Position numbers and translations under genes: made by a program. Below the pieces are notes generated by a model. The model searched no databases. It saw nothing but the letters and a program-made list of their open reading frames with translations, and had not been told where the DNA came from. DNA of 64,000 nt, from assembly GCA_023389575.1 (NCBI GenBank), contig JAEWEG010000007.1, positions 5,858 to 69,857 of the forward strand, read 5' to 3'. Below are positions 16,135 to 24,146 of the stretch, in pieces. This DNA comes from Chloroflexota bacterium. Lineage in GTDB: Bacteria > Chloroflexota > Chloroflexia > Thermomicrobiales > UBA6265. Numbering within the stretch: position 1 is the first letter of the stretch; each line of letters opens with the position of its first letter.

Positions 16135-18072
16135 TTAGCGGTAGCTGGCGGCCTGGAGTTCGAAGAGGTCGGCGTAGGAGCCGGCCTCGAGCATCAGTTC
16201 GTCGTGGGTGCCGCTTTCGATGAGGCGGCCCCGTTCGAGGACGAAGATGCGGTCGGCCATGCGGGCGGTGGAGAACCGATGGGAGATGTAGAGGGCGATG
16301 CGGTCCTCGGTCAGCTCCTGGATGCGGCTGAAGAGTTCGTGCTCGGCGCGGGCGTCGAGGGCGGCGGTCGGTTCGTCGAGGATCATGATCTGGGCGTCGC
16401 GCATGAAGGCGCGGGCCAGGGCGACCTTCTGCCACTCACCGCCGGAGAGCTGGTGGCCGCCTTCGAACCATTTGCCGAGGGCGGTCTGGTAGCCGCGAGG
16501 CAGCCGGTTGATGACGGTATCGGCACCGGCGCGTTCGGCGGCGCTGACGATGGCTTCCTGGTCGGTCATGTGGTCGACGTTGCCGATGCCGATATTGTCG
16601 GCGGCGCTGAACTGGTAGGTGGCGTAATCCTGGAACATCACGCCGATCTGCTCGCGAAGCTCGACCGGGTCGTAGTCGCGGATGTCGACGCCGTTGACGA
16701 GGATCTGGCCCTCGTCGGGGTCGTAGAGGCGGCCGAGCAGCTTGACGATGGTGGACTTGCCGGCGCCGTTCTGGCCGACGAGGGCGATGGTCTCACGCGG
16801 GTCGATGGTGAAGGAAACGTTATCGAGCGCCTTCACGTCGCGATCCGGGTACTGGTAAGTGACGTTGCGGAACTCGATCCCTTGCGTGAAGGGAACGGTA
16901 ACCGGAATCGGGTTCTCCGGGGCGGCGATTCGAGGTTCGCGCTCCATCAGGTCGGAGAGCGTGGTGAGGTAGAGGCCGTTCTCGTAGATGCCCTGGATGC
17001 CGCCGAGGATGCCCTGGAACGACTGCTGGACCTGGTTGGCGGCCTGCGTGAAGACGGTGAGCGCCCCAAGCGTGACCTGGCCCCGGATGGCGAGGATGGC
17101 GACGTAGAGGAAGGTTCCCGACGAGGCGAGCGTGGTGAGCGAGCCCCAGCCGAAACCGGCGGTGTACCGGCGGACGAGCAGGTTCTTCGTTTCGGTGTAG
17201 TACCCCTCGGCGACGGTGTTGTACCGGTCGATGAAGTGGTCACCGGCGGTGAAGAGTTTCACCTCCTTGGCGTACTGGTCGGTGGTCATGAGCGAGGTGA
17301 GGTAGCTCATGGCGCGGCGGACCGGCGAGTGGCGGCGCATCATGCCGAAGCCCTGCCATCCGTAGCGGGAGTCGGAGATGAAGGCCGGGATGGGGGAGAG
17401 CAGCGTGAGGGCGGCGATCCACCACGAGAGACTGGCGAGCAGGGCGATCATCGAGCCGAAGGTGATGACGGAGCGGATGAGGCCGAAGACCTGCGAGACC
17501 ATCTGCACCGGGCGGCGCTGTGATTCGCGCTGGGCTTCCTGAAGCTGGTCGTAGTAGGTGGCGTTCTCGAAGTCGGCGAGGTCCAGCGTGTTGGCATGCT
17601 CCATGATCTGGGTCTGGACATGGATGGAGACGCGTTCCTGCAGCAGTTGCTGGCTGATGTTGCCGAGCGACTGGAGGAGGCTGGAGGCCAGGAAGATCAG
17701 TAGCTGGAGCACGGCGAGGATGATCACCGCGCGGATATGCCCATCGCTGTCGCCGTCCATGATGCCGGTCGCCACCTCGTCGATCAGGCGGCCGGCGAGC
17801 CAGACCTGGATGACGGGAACGATGCTCTGGAGGATGTTGGTGGCGGCGAGCCCGGTGGTGAGCGCGCGGCTGGTGCTCCAGACCAGGGCGAGGACCTGGA
17901 CGATGCCGCGCCAGGTTTCGGTGATGCCGCGGCCGATGGCGGAGGGATCGACCCGGAAGCGGGGCGATCTGGGCTCGTCGGTGGGATGGCTGAGTGGTGG
18001 CCGGTCGACGGAATCGTCGCGGCGGGGGCGGTCGAGTCGGTTGGGGTTCTGGGGGGTATCTTGGGCGTCTAT
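16135..18072 (-). CDS. ABC exporter (permease-ATPase), start codon apparently ATA
   Basis: A fused ABC transporter with six membrane segments and an ATPase: Walker A GQNGAGKST, signature LSGGEWQKV, Walker B with catalytic Glu (MILDEPTAALD), H-loop YISHRF. The first ATG/GTG/TTG in frame (GTG at 17775) would drop membrane segment 1, whose sequence (TNILQSIVPVIQVWLAG) continues in frame upstream with an Arg/Pro/Asp-rich cytoplasmic lead. The frame is open to 18072, where an ATA follows AGGAG by seven bases. I therefore place the start there (645 residues) as an ATA or mutated ATG; a frameshift from the ATG at 18091 is the alternative. All ATP-site residues are intact, so it may act as a homodimer. 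Confidence 0.75.
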   Translation of the reverse strand: MDAQDTPQNPNRLDRPRRDDSVDRPPLSHPTDEPRSPRFRVDPSAIGRGITETWRGIVQVLALVWSTSRALTTGLAATNILQSIVPVIQVWLAGRLIDEVATGIMDGDSDGHIRAVIILAVLQLLIFLASSLLQSLGNISQQLLQERVSIHVQTQIMEHANTLDLADFENATYYDQLQEAQRESQRRPVQMVSQVFGLIRSVITFGSMIALLASLSWWIAALTLLSPIPAFISDSRYGWQGFGMMRRHSPVRRAMSYLTSLMTTDQYAKEVKLFTAGDHFIDRYNTVAEGYYTETKNLLVRRYTAGFGWGSLTTLASSGTFLYVAILAIRGQVTLGALTVFTQAANQVQQSFQGILGGIQGIYENGLYLTTLSDLMEREPRIAAPENPIPVTVPFTQGIEFRNVTYQYPDRDVKALDNVSFTIDPRETIALVGQNGAGKSTIVKLLGRLYDPDEGQILVNGVDIRDYDPVELREQIGVMFQDYATYQFSAADNIGIGNVDHMTDQEAIVSAAERAGADTVINRLPRGYQTALGKWFEGGHQLSGGEWQKVALARAFMRDAQIMILDEPTAALDARAEHELFSRIQELTEDRIALYISHRFSTARMADRIFVLERGRLIESGTHDELMLEAGSYADLFELQAASYR

Positions 18073-18117
18073 GGGCCTTCTCCTGATTCATCTTCTCACA
18101 TCTCGTTTCTGCTATAT

Positions 18118-18139
18118 GCGATATTACACGATATATCGC
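18118..18139. promoter_or_regulatory. AT-rich dyad, probable operator/promoter of the ABC exporter
   Basis: GCGATAT at 18118-18124 and ATATCGC at 18133-18139 form a 7+7 inverted repeat with an 8-base spacer, inside an AT-rich patch (18111-18155) in otherwise GC-rich DNA. It stands about 46 bases upstream of the exporter start on the minus strand, in the divergent region shared with the Ada-like gene. Candidate -10 hexamers overlap the repeat. Confidence 0.55.
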
Positions 18140-18337
18140 TAAAATGAAATAGGATATGTGGCTAGGCACGCCGTGGCGTGGGGTATGCACCAGATTGCCG
18201 CGGCCGCGCTGAAGGGACGGAAGAGTTCACGGGCCCGGCGGTTTGTCCGCGACCGGGCGGTTCGGGGCGTCTTACAGGGGGTGTGGGGAGGCGTCATAGG
18301 AGGGTATGGGCGGGACGACCACGGAGGGACTCGAGCG

Positions 18338-18613
18338 ATGGCACGAACCTGGACGCTGACCGGCGCCGACCGGAAGCCCTACGAGAGCCGGGAGCCTGGA
18401 CGCCTGGGCGGGCACCGGCGCGGGCGGATCTACGGCCAACTCGATTGCCCGGCGGCGTTACGGGCGCTGGCGAAGGGTGGTTACGCGCGGGACCGGGTGT
18501 TTTTCCTGGACGAGGCGACGGCGATCGCGGCGGGATACAGGCCGTGCGCGGCGTGCATGCCGGAGCGATACCGCCGCTGGAAGGCCGGGATACCTTGGGA
18601 GCTGAAGCCGTGA
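18338..18613 (+). CDS. Ada-like metal-binding domain protein
   Basis: A 91-residue stand-alone protein that resembles the N-terminal zinc domain of the Ada methyltransferase: IYGQLDCPAALRAL, then RVFFLDEATAIAAGYRPCAACMPERY. Three cysteines match the Ada ligands and the GYRPCxxCxP end is diagnostic. In Ada this domain accepts methyl groups from phosphotriesters; here it is alone, so DNA binding or repair is inferred only. GGAGGG lies upstream of the ATG. It overlaps the following DinB-like gene (TGATG), implying coupled translation. Confidence 0.8.
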   Translation: MARTWTLTGADRKPYESREPGRLGGHRRGRIYGQLDCPAALRALAKGGYARDRVFFLDEATAIAAGYRPCAACMPERYRRWKAGIPWELKP

Positions 18614-19131
18614 TGTCGCGGCAACTGACGATGGGCATGGATGGGGCGAACTCGCCGCGTACCGGCAACAAGCGGGCGGATCGGGTGCTGGGCCAACTGG
18701 AGGAGTCGTGGGATGCCTTTCGCACGGCCTGGGAGGACCTCGACGACGAGACTTTGATGATTCCGGGGGTGACCGGGGAGTGGTCGATTCGCGACCTGAT
18801 CGCCCATGTGACCTGGTGGGACGAGGAGTCGATTCGCCACCTGCCGGAGGTGCTGGAAGGTGTGCGGCCAGCCAGGTATTCGGACCTGTATGGCGGGATC
18901 GACGCCTTCAACGCGCTGATGACGGAGCGGAAGGCGAGCCTCTCGCTGGACGAGGTGCGGCGGAGATTCGTGGAGACGCACGAGCGGCTGGTGGCCTATC
19001 TGGTGGGCCTGGAGCCGGAGCGGTGGGTGTCCGACCAGCGGTTCCGGAAACGGCTCAAGCTCGATACGTGGGGGCATTATCCGATCCACACCGCCGATAT
19101 CCTGCATTGGCGAGAACGGATGGGACGGTAG
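18613..19131 (+). CDS. DinB/ClbS-like four-helix protein
   Basis: A 172-residue all-helical protein of the DinB_2/ClbS (DfsB) superfamily: the helix pattern with GEWSIRDLIAHVTWWDEESIRHL near the middle, and WGHYPIHTADILHWRERMG at the end. These families include thiol-dependent S-transferases (bacillithiol or mycothiol) and the cyclopropane hydrolase ClbS. The metal-binding His residues (H in AHVTWW and HTADILHW) are present. Its start overlaps the stop of the Ada-like gene, so both act together, probably in response to alkylating or electrophilic compounds (inference). Confidence 0.75.
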   Translation: MSRQLTMGMDGANSPRTGNKRADRVLGQLEESWDAFRTAWEDLDDETLMIPGVTGEWSIRDLIAHVTWWDEESIRHLPEVLEGVRPARYSDLYGGIDAFNALMTERKASLSLDEVRRRFVETHERLVAYLVGLEPERWVSDQRFRKRLKLDTWGHYPIHTADILHWRERMGR

Positions 19132-19139
19132 CCCCTGCC

Positions 19140-19490
19140 TCAGGAGGCCGCGACACCGGCCACCGACCCGACGGCGAGCAGGAAAAACGCCCCGGGAAAG
19201 GCGATGTTGTGGAAGACACCGGCCTTCATGTGAACGATGATGGCGCCGGTGTAGAACAGCACGAGGCCGATGGCCGCCGCGACGCCAATGCGTGGGACTC
19301 CCAGTATTCCCAGGAGGAGCCCAGCGGAGGCGGCCAGCTTGAGGGTGGCGAGGACTGGGAGCCATGATTCGGGCACGTTGACCTCCCGGGAGTTGGCGAC
19401 GACGAATGGCGCGCGCCTCAGGTCGGCGGTGGCGATGGCGGTATTGGCGACGATGGCCGCGATGGTGACGACGAGCAGGAAAGTGGACAT
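19140..19490 (-). CDS. DoxX-like small membrane protein
   Basis: A 116-residue protein with four hydrophobic segments and the DoxX-like pattern (WLPVLATLKLAASAGLLLG, then FYTGAIIVHMKAG). I chose the ATG at 19490, which has GGAG nine bases upstream. It is the second gene of a minus-strand unit that begins with the ABM monooxygenase, under a predicted ECF41-type promoter. DoxX relatives are often tied to thiol or oxidative stress, but no activity can be assigned. Confidence 0.75.
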   Translation of the reverse strand: MSTFLLVVTIAAIVANTAIATADLRRAPFVVANSREVNVPESWLPVLATLKLAASAGLLLGILGVPRIGVAAAIGLVLFYTGAIIVHMKAGVFHNIAFPGAFFLLAVGSVAGVAAS

Positions 19491-19571
19491 ACGTTCACGC
19501 TCCATTCGCGCAAGTGCGGATGTTGGGCTCCGCCGCGACGGGCCATGACGCGCGGCGCGGCGGATGAGCCT

Positions 19572-19883
19572 CTACGAATCGCCCGAATGCGTGGAGACCT
19601 GGCGGAAGAGCGACACGTTGGACGTGCCGATCTCCGCGAGCCGCGGAACGTAGGCGGCGACCTCGGGATTGCCCCGCACCGCCTCGACGGCCTCCATGCT
19701 TTCCCAGAGGCCGACGCTCACCACCTTCGTTCCGTCGGGACTCGCCAGGATCGTGGCGGCCTTGAAGCCAGGCAGCTTCACGAAGATCGTGTCGGCCGCT
19801 TCCTGCACGAACTCGACCAGCTCCTGCTGGCGGTCTGGCTCAACGTCAATGAAGTTGGCGGCGACGATGGGTGTTTGCGACAT
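19572..19883 (-). CDS. antibiotic biosynthesis monooxygenase (ABM) family protein
   Basis: A 103-residue ferredoxin-like protein of the ABM/YgiN type: N-terminal strand, helix with QQELVEFVQEAADTI, LPGFKAATIL, then VSVGLWESMEAVEAV, the typical W-x-S helix start. Members degrade heme or act as cofactor-free oxygenases, while many are of unknown role. It is the first gene of a likely two-gene unit with the DoxX-like protein, about 105 bases below a predicted ECF41 promoter, with the sigma factor gene divergent. Confidence 0.82.
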   Translation of the reverse strand: MSQTPIVAANFIDVEPDRQQELVEFVQEAADTIFVKLPGFKAATILASPDGTKVVSVGLWESMEAVEAVRGNPEVAAYVPRLAEIGTSNVSLFRQVSTHSGDS

Positions 19884-19994
19884 GATGTGGACTCCTTATG
19901 GTGAACAGGCCAGCCGGTCCGTTGCTGGGCCGGGAGGGGAGCGTGCCTGGTCCCCTCTGCCACCATGACGAGATGGCATGGCGAAGTGTGAGGA

Positions 19995-20022
19995 GACGTT
20001 CGGGAGGGCCTCACTGGTGACA
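19995..20022 (-). promoter_or_regulatory. predicted ECF41 promoter for the ABM/DoxX unit
   Basis: On the minus strand TGTCACC (20022-20016) and CGTC (19998-19995) are separated by 17 bases. As I recall, the promoter of ECF41 sigma factors is TGTCACA-N16-CGTC, so this is a near match (6 of 7 plus 4 of 4). It lies between the ECF41 gene and its divergent neighbours. Confidence 0.6.
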
Positions 20023-20027
20023 CGTGT

Positions 20028-20054
20028 CCTCACATTCCGGGTGCCAGTCTCGTC
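20028..20054 (+). promoter_or_regulatory. possible ECF41 autoregulatory promoter
   Basis: On the plus strand CCTCACA (20028-20034) and CGTC (20051-20054) stand exactly 16 bases apart, about 60 bases before the sigma factor start. The -35 matches the ECF41 consensus at five of seven positions, so this is weaker than the opposite promoter. Confidence 0.4.
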
Positions 20055-20116
20055 ATCCTGGTGAAGGGTGTCGCCGGTGAAGGCGACGGCCAGGCGATCC
20101 ATCAGGAGACGAAACG

Positions 20117-21040
20117 ATGACCGGAGGCGTGGTGAATTCGACGGGGGGCGTTGGCGCCGATGGAGACGCGGGCGTGCTGCTGGGCGTGGCGTACAGGATG
20201 CTGGGGTCGATGGCCGACGCGCAGGACGCCGTTCAGGATGCGCGCCTGCGGTGGCTGGCGCTCTCCGATTCGCAACGCCAGGCGATCGATTCACCATCGG
20301 CCTGGATGGTGACGGTGGTTTCCCGAATATGCCTGGATGTGCTCGGTTCGGCGCGCCGCCGGCGCGAGCAGTACGTGGGTGACTGGTTGCCGGAACCCGT
20401 TCCGGGCGAGGCCCGATGGTCCAGCCACGCCGGGACGGAAGGGGCGGACGATCCAGCGGGGCGGGTGGCGCTGGATGAATCGGTGTCGATGGCGATGCTG
20501 GTGGTGCTGGAGACGATGACGCCCGCCGAGCGGGTGACCTTCATCCTGCACGACGTGTTTGCCTACACCTTCGTGGAAATCGCCGACATGATCGGTCGTA
20601 CCCCGGCGGCCTGTCGCCAACTGGCGACCGCGGCACGCCGGAAGGTGCGACAGCAGCGACGCGCGACCGTCACGGCCAGCCAGCACGAAGCGGTGGTGAG
20701 GGCCTTCCGGCGGGCGTGGGAGACGGGAGACATTCCAGGATTGATGGCCGTGCTCGATCCCGGCGCGACCCTGGTGACCGACGGTGGTGGCGTGGTGCAC
20801 GCGCTGCCGGAGCCGCTGACCGGGGCCGAGGCCGTGGCCGGGTTCCTGGCGGAGACAGTGCGGCGGCTGCCGGGCATGCGCCTGACGATGACGCCGGTGA
20901 ACGGCGAGCCGGGCGTGGTGGTGGACCACGAGGGCGAACTGCTAACGGTCGTGACCTTCGACGTGGTCAATGGACGGATCGGTCACGTTTGGGCGATGCG
21001 GAACCCGGAGAAGCTGACGGCCTGGCGGGCACATGCATAG
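20117..21040 (+). CDS. ECF41-group RNA polymerase sigma factor with C-terminal SnoaL-like domain
   Basis: A 307-residue SigJ/ECF41 protein: sigma region 2 (AYRMLGSMADAQDAVQDARLRW), linker WLPEPV, sigma region 4 (LETMTPAERVTFILHDVFAYTFVEIADMIGRT). A fused C-terminal domain carries the DGGG motif (VTDGGGVVHA) and an NPEKL segment near the end; both mark the ECF41 group, in which this domain replaces an anti-sigma factor. AGGAG precedes the ATG. ECF41 genes usually adjoin an oxidoreductase, epimerase or carboxymuconolactone decarboxylase; here the divergent ABM/DoxX genes take that place. Confidence 0.9.
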   Translation: MTGGVVNSTGGVGADGDAGVLLGVAYRMLGSMADAQDAVQDARLRWLALSDSQRQAIDSPSAWMVTVVSRICLDVLGSARRRREQYVGDWLPEPVPGEARWSSHAGTEGADDPAGRVALDESVSMAMLVVLETMTPAERVTFILHDVFAYTFVEIADMIGRTPAACRQLATAARRKVRQQRRATVTASQHEAVVRAFRRAWETGDIPGLMAVLDPGATLVTDGGGVVHALPEPLTGAEAVAGFLAETVRRLPGMRLTMTPVNGEPGVVVDHEGELLTVVTFDVVNGRIGHVWAMRNPEKLTAWRAHA

Positions 21041-21083
21041 GCACCTGGTGGGGAAGGACTCACCATTCAGGGGGATGGAGCCG

Positions 21084-21089
21084 TATAAT
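21084..21089 (+). promoter_or_regulatory. TATAAT -10 element
   Basis: A perfect TATAAT lies 107 bases before the secreted-protein start at 21196, in a GC-rich context. No good -35 is visible at 16-18 bases, so promoter activity is a guess. Confidence 0.35.
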
Positions 21090-21195
21090 TCAACATAACC
21101 AAGTGAAAGCCTGAGCTGTCCGCCGGGTCCGGCAATGACGGGTGCATGGACGGTGGAACGCCCAGATGTCGCGATACGCGAGGGGAGCACCTGCC

Positions 21196-22689
21196 ATGGC
21201 CTGGGTTGCCGGGATCGGTCGAGCGTTGTCTCGATCCACCCTGATCGTCCTGCTGCTGTCGTTTCTGGCCGTTCCGTGGCCGGCGGTTTCCCAACCGGCC
21301 AGGCCGGGCGATGTGGTGACGGAGGCGCGGAAGGCGGCGGTGCCGCTGGGCGAATCCGCCATGGTTGGTTCGCTGCGGATCAGCGTGACGGGCTTCAACC
21401 CCGATGCGTCCGCCTTTGAAGAGGGACCCGAGACCACCGCGCTGCCCGGGGACAACGAGCGTTTCATCATCGTCACCCTTGAGTTGGACAACACTGGCGA
21501 CGTGGAGGTCGAGTTCAGCGCTGACATGGAGCTCAACCTGCGGTTCGCTGGCAACCAGGGGATCCTGGGTCCACGCGCCTCGTTCGACTATTGCGAGGTG
21601 GAGAACGACATGCATTCTCGCGAGACGCCCTCGCTTGCGCCAGGCGAATCGAGAGAAGTGAACGTCTGCACCAAGGTGCTGGTGGAGGATATTCCGTCCC
21701 TGCAGATGCTGGCGACCATGGAGCCCGGCTTCGACGCGGACGTGTCGAGCGCCGAGGAGGTGGAGTCCGGCACATGGTTCGATCTGGGTGCGGATCGCCC
21801 GTTCGACGAAGGCGTGGCCGCCGAACAGGTGAGGGTGGCGATGCTGGTCGCGCCGGAGGGGCCAGCATCGCTTTCGGAGCCTGATGTGACGGTTACGCGG
21901 AACGAGACCTTCGTCGTCGAACTGCTCGATTACCTGCCAGATGTGACGGATGAGATCACCGGAGACGAATCGTGGCACTACCAGCGGCCGACCTCTGGCG
22001 AGGTCTACGTCTCCGCCAGCATGCGCGTGACGAACGTGGGGGATCGGCCGGCAAGTTTCCATCCGATATTGATGGCGGAGGACGGCGTCGGGTCCGGCGG
22101 TGGCGTCCACTCCCGCCTGTACGAGCACGAAATGGGCATGCTGTTGCCGGGAGGTTCCTCGCTCTGGACCGGGCAGTGGTCGATGCCGGAGGAGGGCTCC
22201 CGAGCGCTCGTCGTCACCACGCTGGGTGTACCGGAAGCCGGAATGTCCTGGATGCTGCTGGATCCGGCGGAGCCATTCGCGTGGGAGGCACCCGAGGTTT
22301 CACCGGCGCCCCCGGCGGAGATGGACGATCCGGAACTGGCGGTTCCTCCCGGCGACGAGGCGGCGGTTGGCGGGTTCAACGTTTCGCTGACGCGGAGCCC
22401 GGAACTGGATGACGACCGCTACCGTGGTCACACGATGACCGTTACGTACACCGGCGATTCCGTATCGGAGGTGATCGAATGGTGGAGTGTCACCATCACG
22501 CCCGAGCCTGCCGGCTGCCTGAGCCGGGGCGGGGGTTCGCTGTACCTGCCGGGTGCCTCGACGATCATGGAGATCAGGTGCCCGGTGGCATTCGATACGT
22601 CGACTCCCCTGAGGCTCGACATTGGGATCGCGGGCACCCCGGCGGGTGAGGAGCCGCGCGGACTGTTCGCGCGGGAGCCAGAGGAATGA
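21196..22689 (+). CDS. large secreted protein with DUF4352/Ig-like repeats
   Basis: A 497-residue exported protein: signal peptide (TLIVLLLSFLAVPWPAVS), then three beta-sandwich modules that share the pattern V-x-L-G-E/D-E-A-x-V-G-x-x-x-I/V-S-x-T. Examples are VPLGESAMVGSLRISVTG and VPPGDEAAVGGFNVSLTR, and conserved paired cysteines are present. This resembles the telokin/DUF4352 Ig-like fold used in extracellular or lipoprotein settings. I chose the ATG at 21196, which follows AGGGGAG. The role is unknown; a cell-surface or ligand-binding task is plausible. Confidence 0.65.
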   Translation: MAWVAGIGRALSRSTLIVLLLSFLAVPWPAVSQPARPGDVVTEARKAAVPLGESAMVGSLRISVTGFNPDASAFEEGPETTALPGDNERFIIVTLELDNTGDVEVEFSADMELNLRFAGNQGILGPRASFDYCEVENDMHSRETPSLAPGESREVNVCTKVLVEDIPSLQMLATMEPGFDADVSSAEEVESGTWFDLGADRPFDEGVAAEQVRVAMLVAPEGPASLSEPDVTVTRNETFVVELLDYLPDVTDEITGDESWHYQRPTSGEVYVSASMRVTNVGDRPASFHPILMAEDGVGSGGGVHSRLYEHEMGMLLPGGSSLWTGQWSMPEEGSRALVVTTLGVPEAGMSWMLLDPAEPFAWEAPEVSPAPPAEMDDPELAVPPGDEAAVGGFNVSLTRSPELDDDRYRGHTMTVTYTGDSVSEVIEWWSVTITPEPAGCLSRGGGSLYLPGASTIMEIRCPVAFDTSTPLRLDIGIAGTPAGEEPRGLFAREPEE

Positions 22690-22696
22690 GGGTAAC

Positions 22697-22724
22697 TGGC
22701 GGGAGCCGCGCGCGGCTCCCGCCA
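22697..22724. terminator. 28-base perfect palindrome between convergent genes
   Basis: The 14-base arms TGGCGGGAGCCGCG and its exact complement adjoin with no extra loop bases. It sits between the stops at 22689 (plus) and 22734 (minus) and probably acts as a bidirectional terminator, although no U-tract follows. Confidence 0.6.
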
Positions 22725-22733
22725 GGGTAACGT

Positions 22734-23108
22734 CTAGACCTCGTCGGCGCGGAAGCCCTGGCCGCCGGACATGGGAAGTTCGGCTGTTTCGGAGGGAATG
22801 TAGACCAGGGCGGTGATCTTGCGGCCCTCGCGGTGGATGATGACCTCGGCGTCCGGGTCGTTCATGGCGCGTTCGAGCTCGGTATTGGCGTTGGCCGAGC
22901 GGGAACCGACCACGTAGACGGCGACATCGTGCATGCGGTGGGCGACGCCGAGCACGGCGCCGTCGGCATTGGTGATGACCTCACCGTCCAGAGGGTCCTC
23001 GTAGGCCTCCTCTTCTTCGACGAATTCCTCCTGTTTGGTGGCCGGGGGATTGAGGATTTCGTCCTTGATCTTGTTGGCGATGTACATGCCGACGGTGCGT
23101 TGCATCAT
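22734..23108 (-). CDS. conserved hypothetical protein, acidic N-terminal half
   Basis: A 124-residue cytosolic protein. Residues 20-45 are highly acidic (EEFVEEEEAYED), followed by a compact alpha/beta part (NADGAVLGVAHRMHDVAVYVVGSRS) and a beta end. I do not recognise the family. It follows the LmbE-like gene after 15 bases on the same strand, so both are probably co-transcribed. Confidence 0.6.
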   Translation of the reverse strand: MMQRTVGMYIANKIKDEILNPPATKQEEFVEEEEAYEDPLDGEVITNADGAVLGVAHRMHDVAVYVVGSRSANANTELERAMNDPDAEVIIHREGRKITALVYIPSETAELPMSGGQGFRADEV

Positions 23109-23123
23109 GGTGTGGCTCCGAAG

Positions 23124-23858
23124 CTAGTCGAGTTTGATATAGCGATACGCCTCGGCGAATTCGCTGGCGCCCTCGCGGTTGGGATTCTTGCGCGCGGCGC
23201 CTCGTGCCCAGTCGCGGATCATGTCGGTGGGATCCCAGTCCTTGATCTGACTGGCATGGGCCTTGAGGGCCTTGATCCTGATGTCCATTGTATCCGTGAC
23301 ATCGACCCAGGCGTTGGGTTCGTTGGTGGCGTAGAGATAGATGTGAGGCACCTTGTGGGGCTCGAGGCCCTCGGCGAGCAGCTCGGAGAAGGTCATGCGG
23401 TCGCGGACAGAGGGGAACACGGCGGCGAGCGAGGCTTCTCCGGTGGCGATGTGGTCCGGGTGGTTGATGTACGAGTTGTCGAGAATGCGGGCGGTGGGAT
23501 CGAAGGTGAGGATCGTGTCGGGGCGGACCTGGCGCATGACGCGGGTGAGCGCGAGGCGAAGGTCGAGGTCGGCGACGAGGGTGGCGTCCTTGTAGCGGAG
23601 GAAGATGACTTCCTTCACCCCGAGGATATCGGCGGCGGCCTGTTGCTCCGCTTCGCGGAGGGCGGCGAGTTTCTCGCCGGTCATTTCCGGGTCGGGGCTG
23701 CCCTTGTCACCGCTGGTGATCGAGCAGTAGGTCACCTCGGCGCCCTCGGCGATCCACTTTGCGATGGTTCCGGCGGACCCGAACTCCACATCGTCGGGAT
23801 GGGCCTGGATGACGAGGACGCGCCGGGGGGTAGGTGCGATTTCAGTGGTTTCGGTCAT
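23124..23858 (-). CDS. PIG-L/LmbE-family deacetylase
   Basis: A 244-residue zinc-dependent N-deacetylase. The signature AHPDDVEFGSAGTIAKW near residue 18 carries the metal-binding H-x-D-D, and HPDHIATG near residue 150 gives the third ligand region. Relatives include MshB and BshB of mycothiol/bacillithiol synthesis and many GlcNAc-type deacetylases. ATG at 23858 follows AAAGGAAAG. No glycosyltransferase is adjacent, so the sugar substrate is open. Confidence 0.88.
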   Translation of the reverse strand: MTETTEIAPTPRRVLVIQAHPDDVEFGSAGTIAKWIAEGAEVTYCSITSGDKGSPDPEMTGEKLAALREAEQQAAADILGVKEVIFLRYKDATLVADLDLRLALTRVMRQVRPDTILTFDPTARILDNSYINHPDHIATGEASLAAVFPSVRDRMTFSELLAEGLEPHKVPHIYLYATNEPNAWVDVTDTMDIRIKALKAHASQIKDWDPTDMIRDWARGAARKNPNREGASEFAEAYRYIKLD

Positions 23859-24146
23859 GTCTTTCCTTTTACCGGGAGCACGCGGTGCGTTCGAGACGGT
23901 CGCGAACGAGTATCGAGGTCCTTCGGGCAGTATGGCAAGCGCGTGGTCGGCGCGCATCCGCCGGTTGGACGGGGATAGCGGGACTGATCAGTGGATGTGG
24001 ACGAGCGGTTACCCAGCGGTGGAGTCCCACGCTCCGGCGGGCGGGGTGGTTCGATGATCGGGCGTGACTATCATTGAAGCCAGTAGGCAGGCTTGGGGCA
24101 TTTCATCCGGTGGCGGGATGCCTCGCGAATCGTATCGGATGAACGA

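Noticed and set aside
16123..17523. 466-residue plus-strand frame antisense to the third ABC exporter
   Set aside because: Typical acidic shadow of a GC-rich gene.
17240..18190. 316-residue frame that includes an ATG at 18091 (MNQEKAHRR...)
   Set aside because: Downstream it is an Arg/Pro/His-rich shadow of the ABC exporter; only its first bases matter as a possible frameshifted start.
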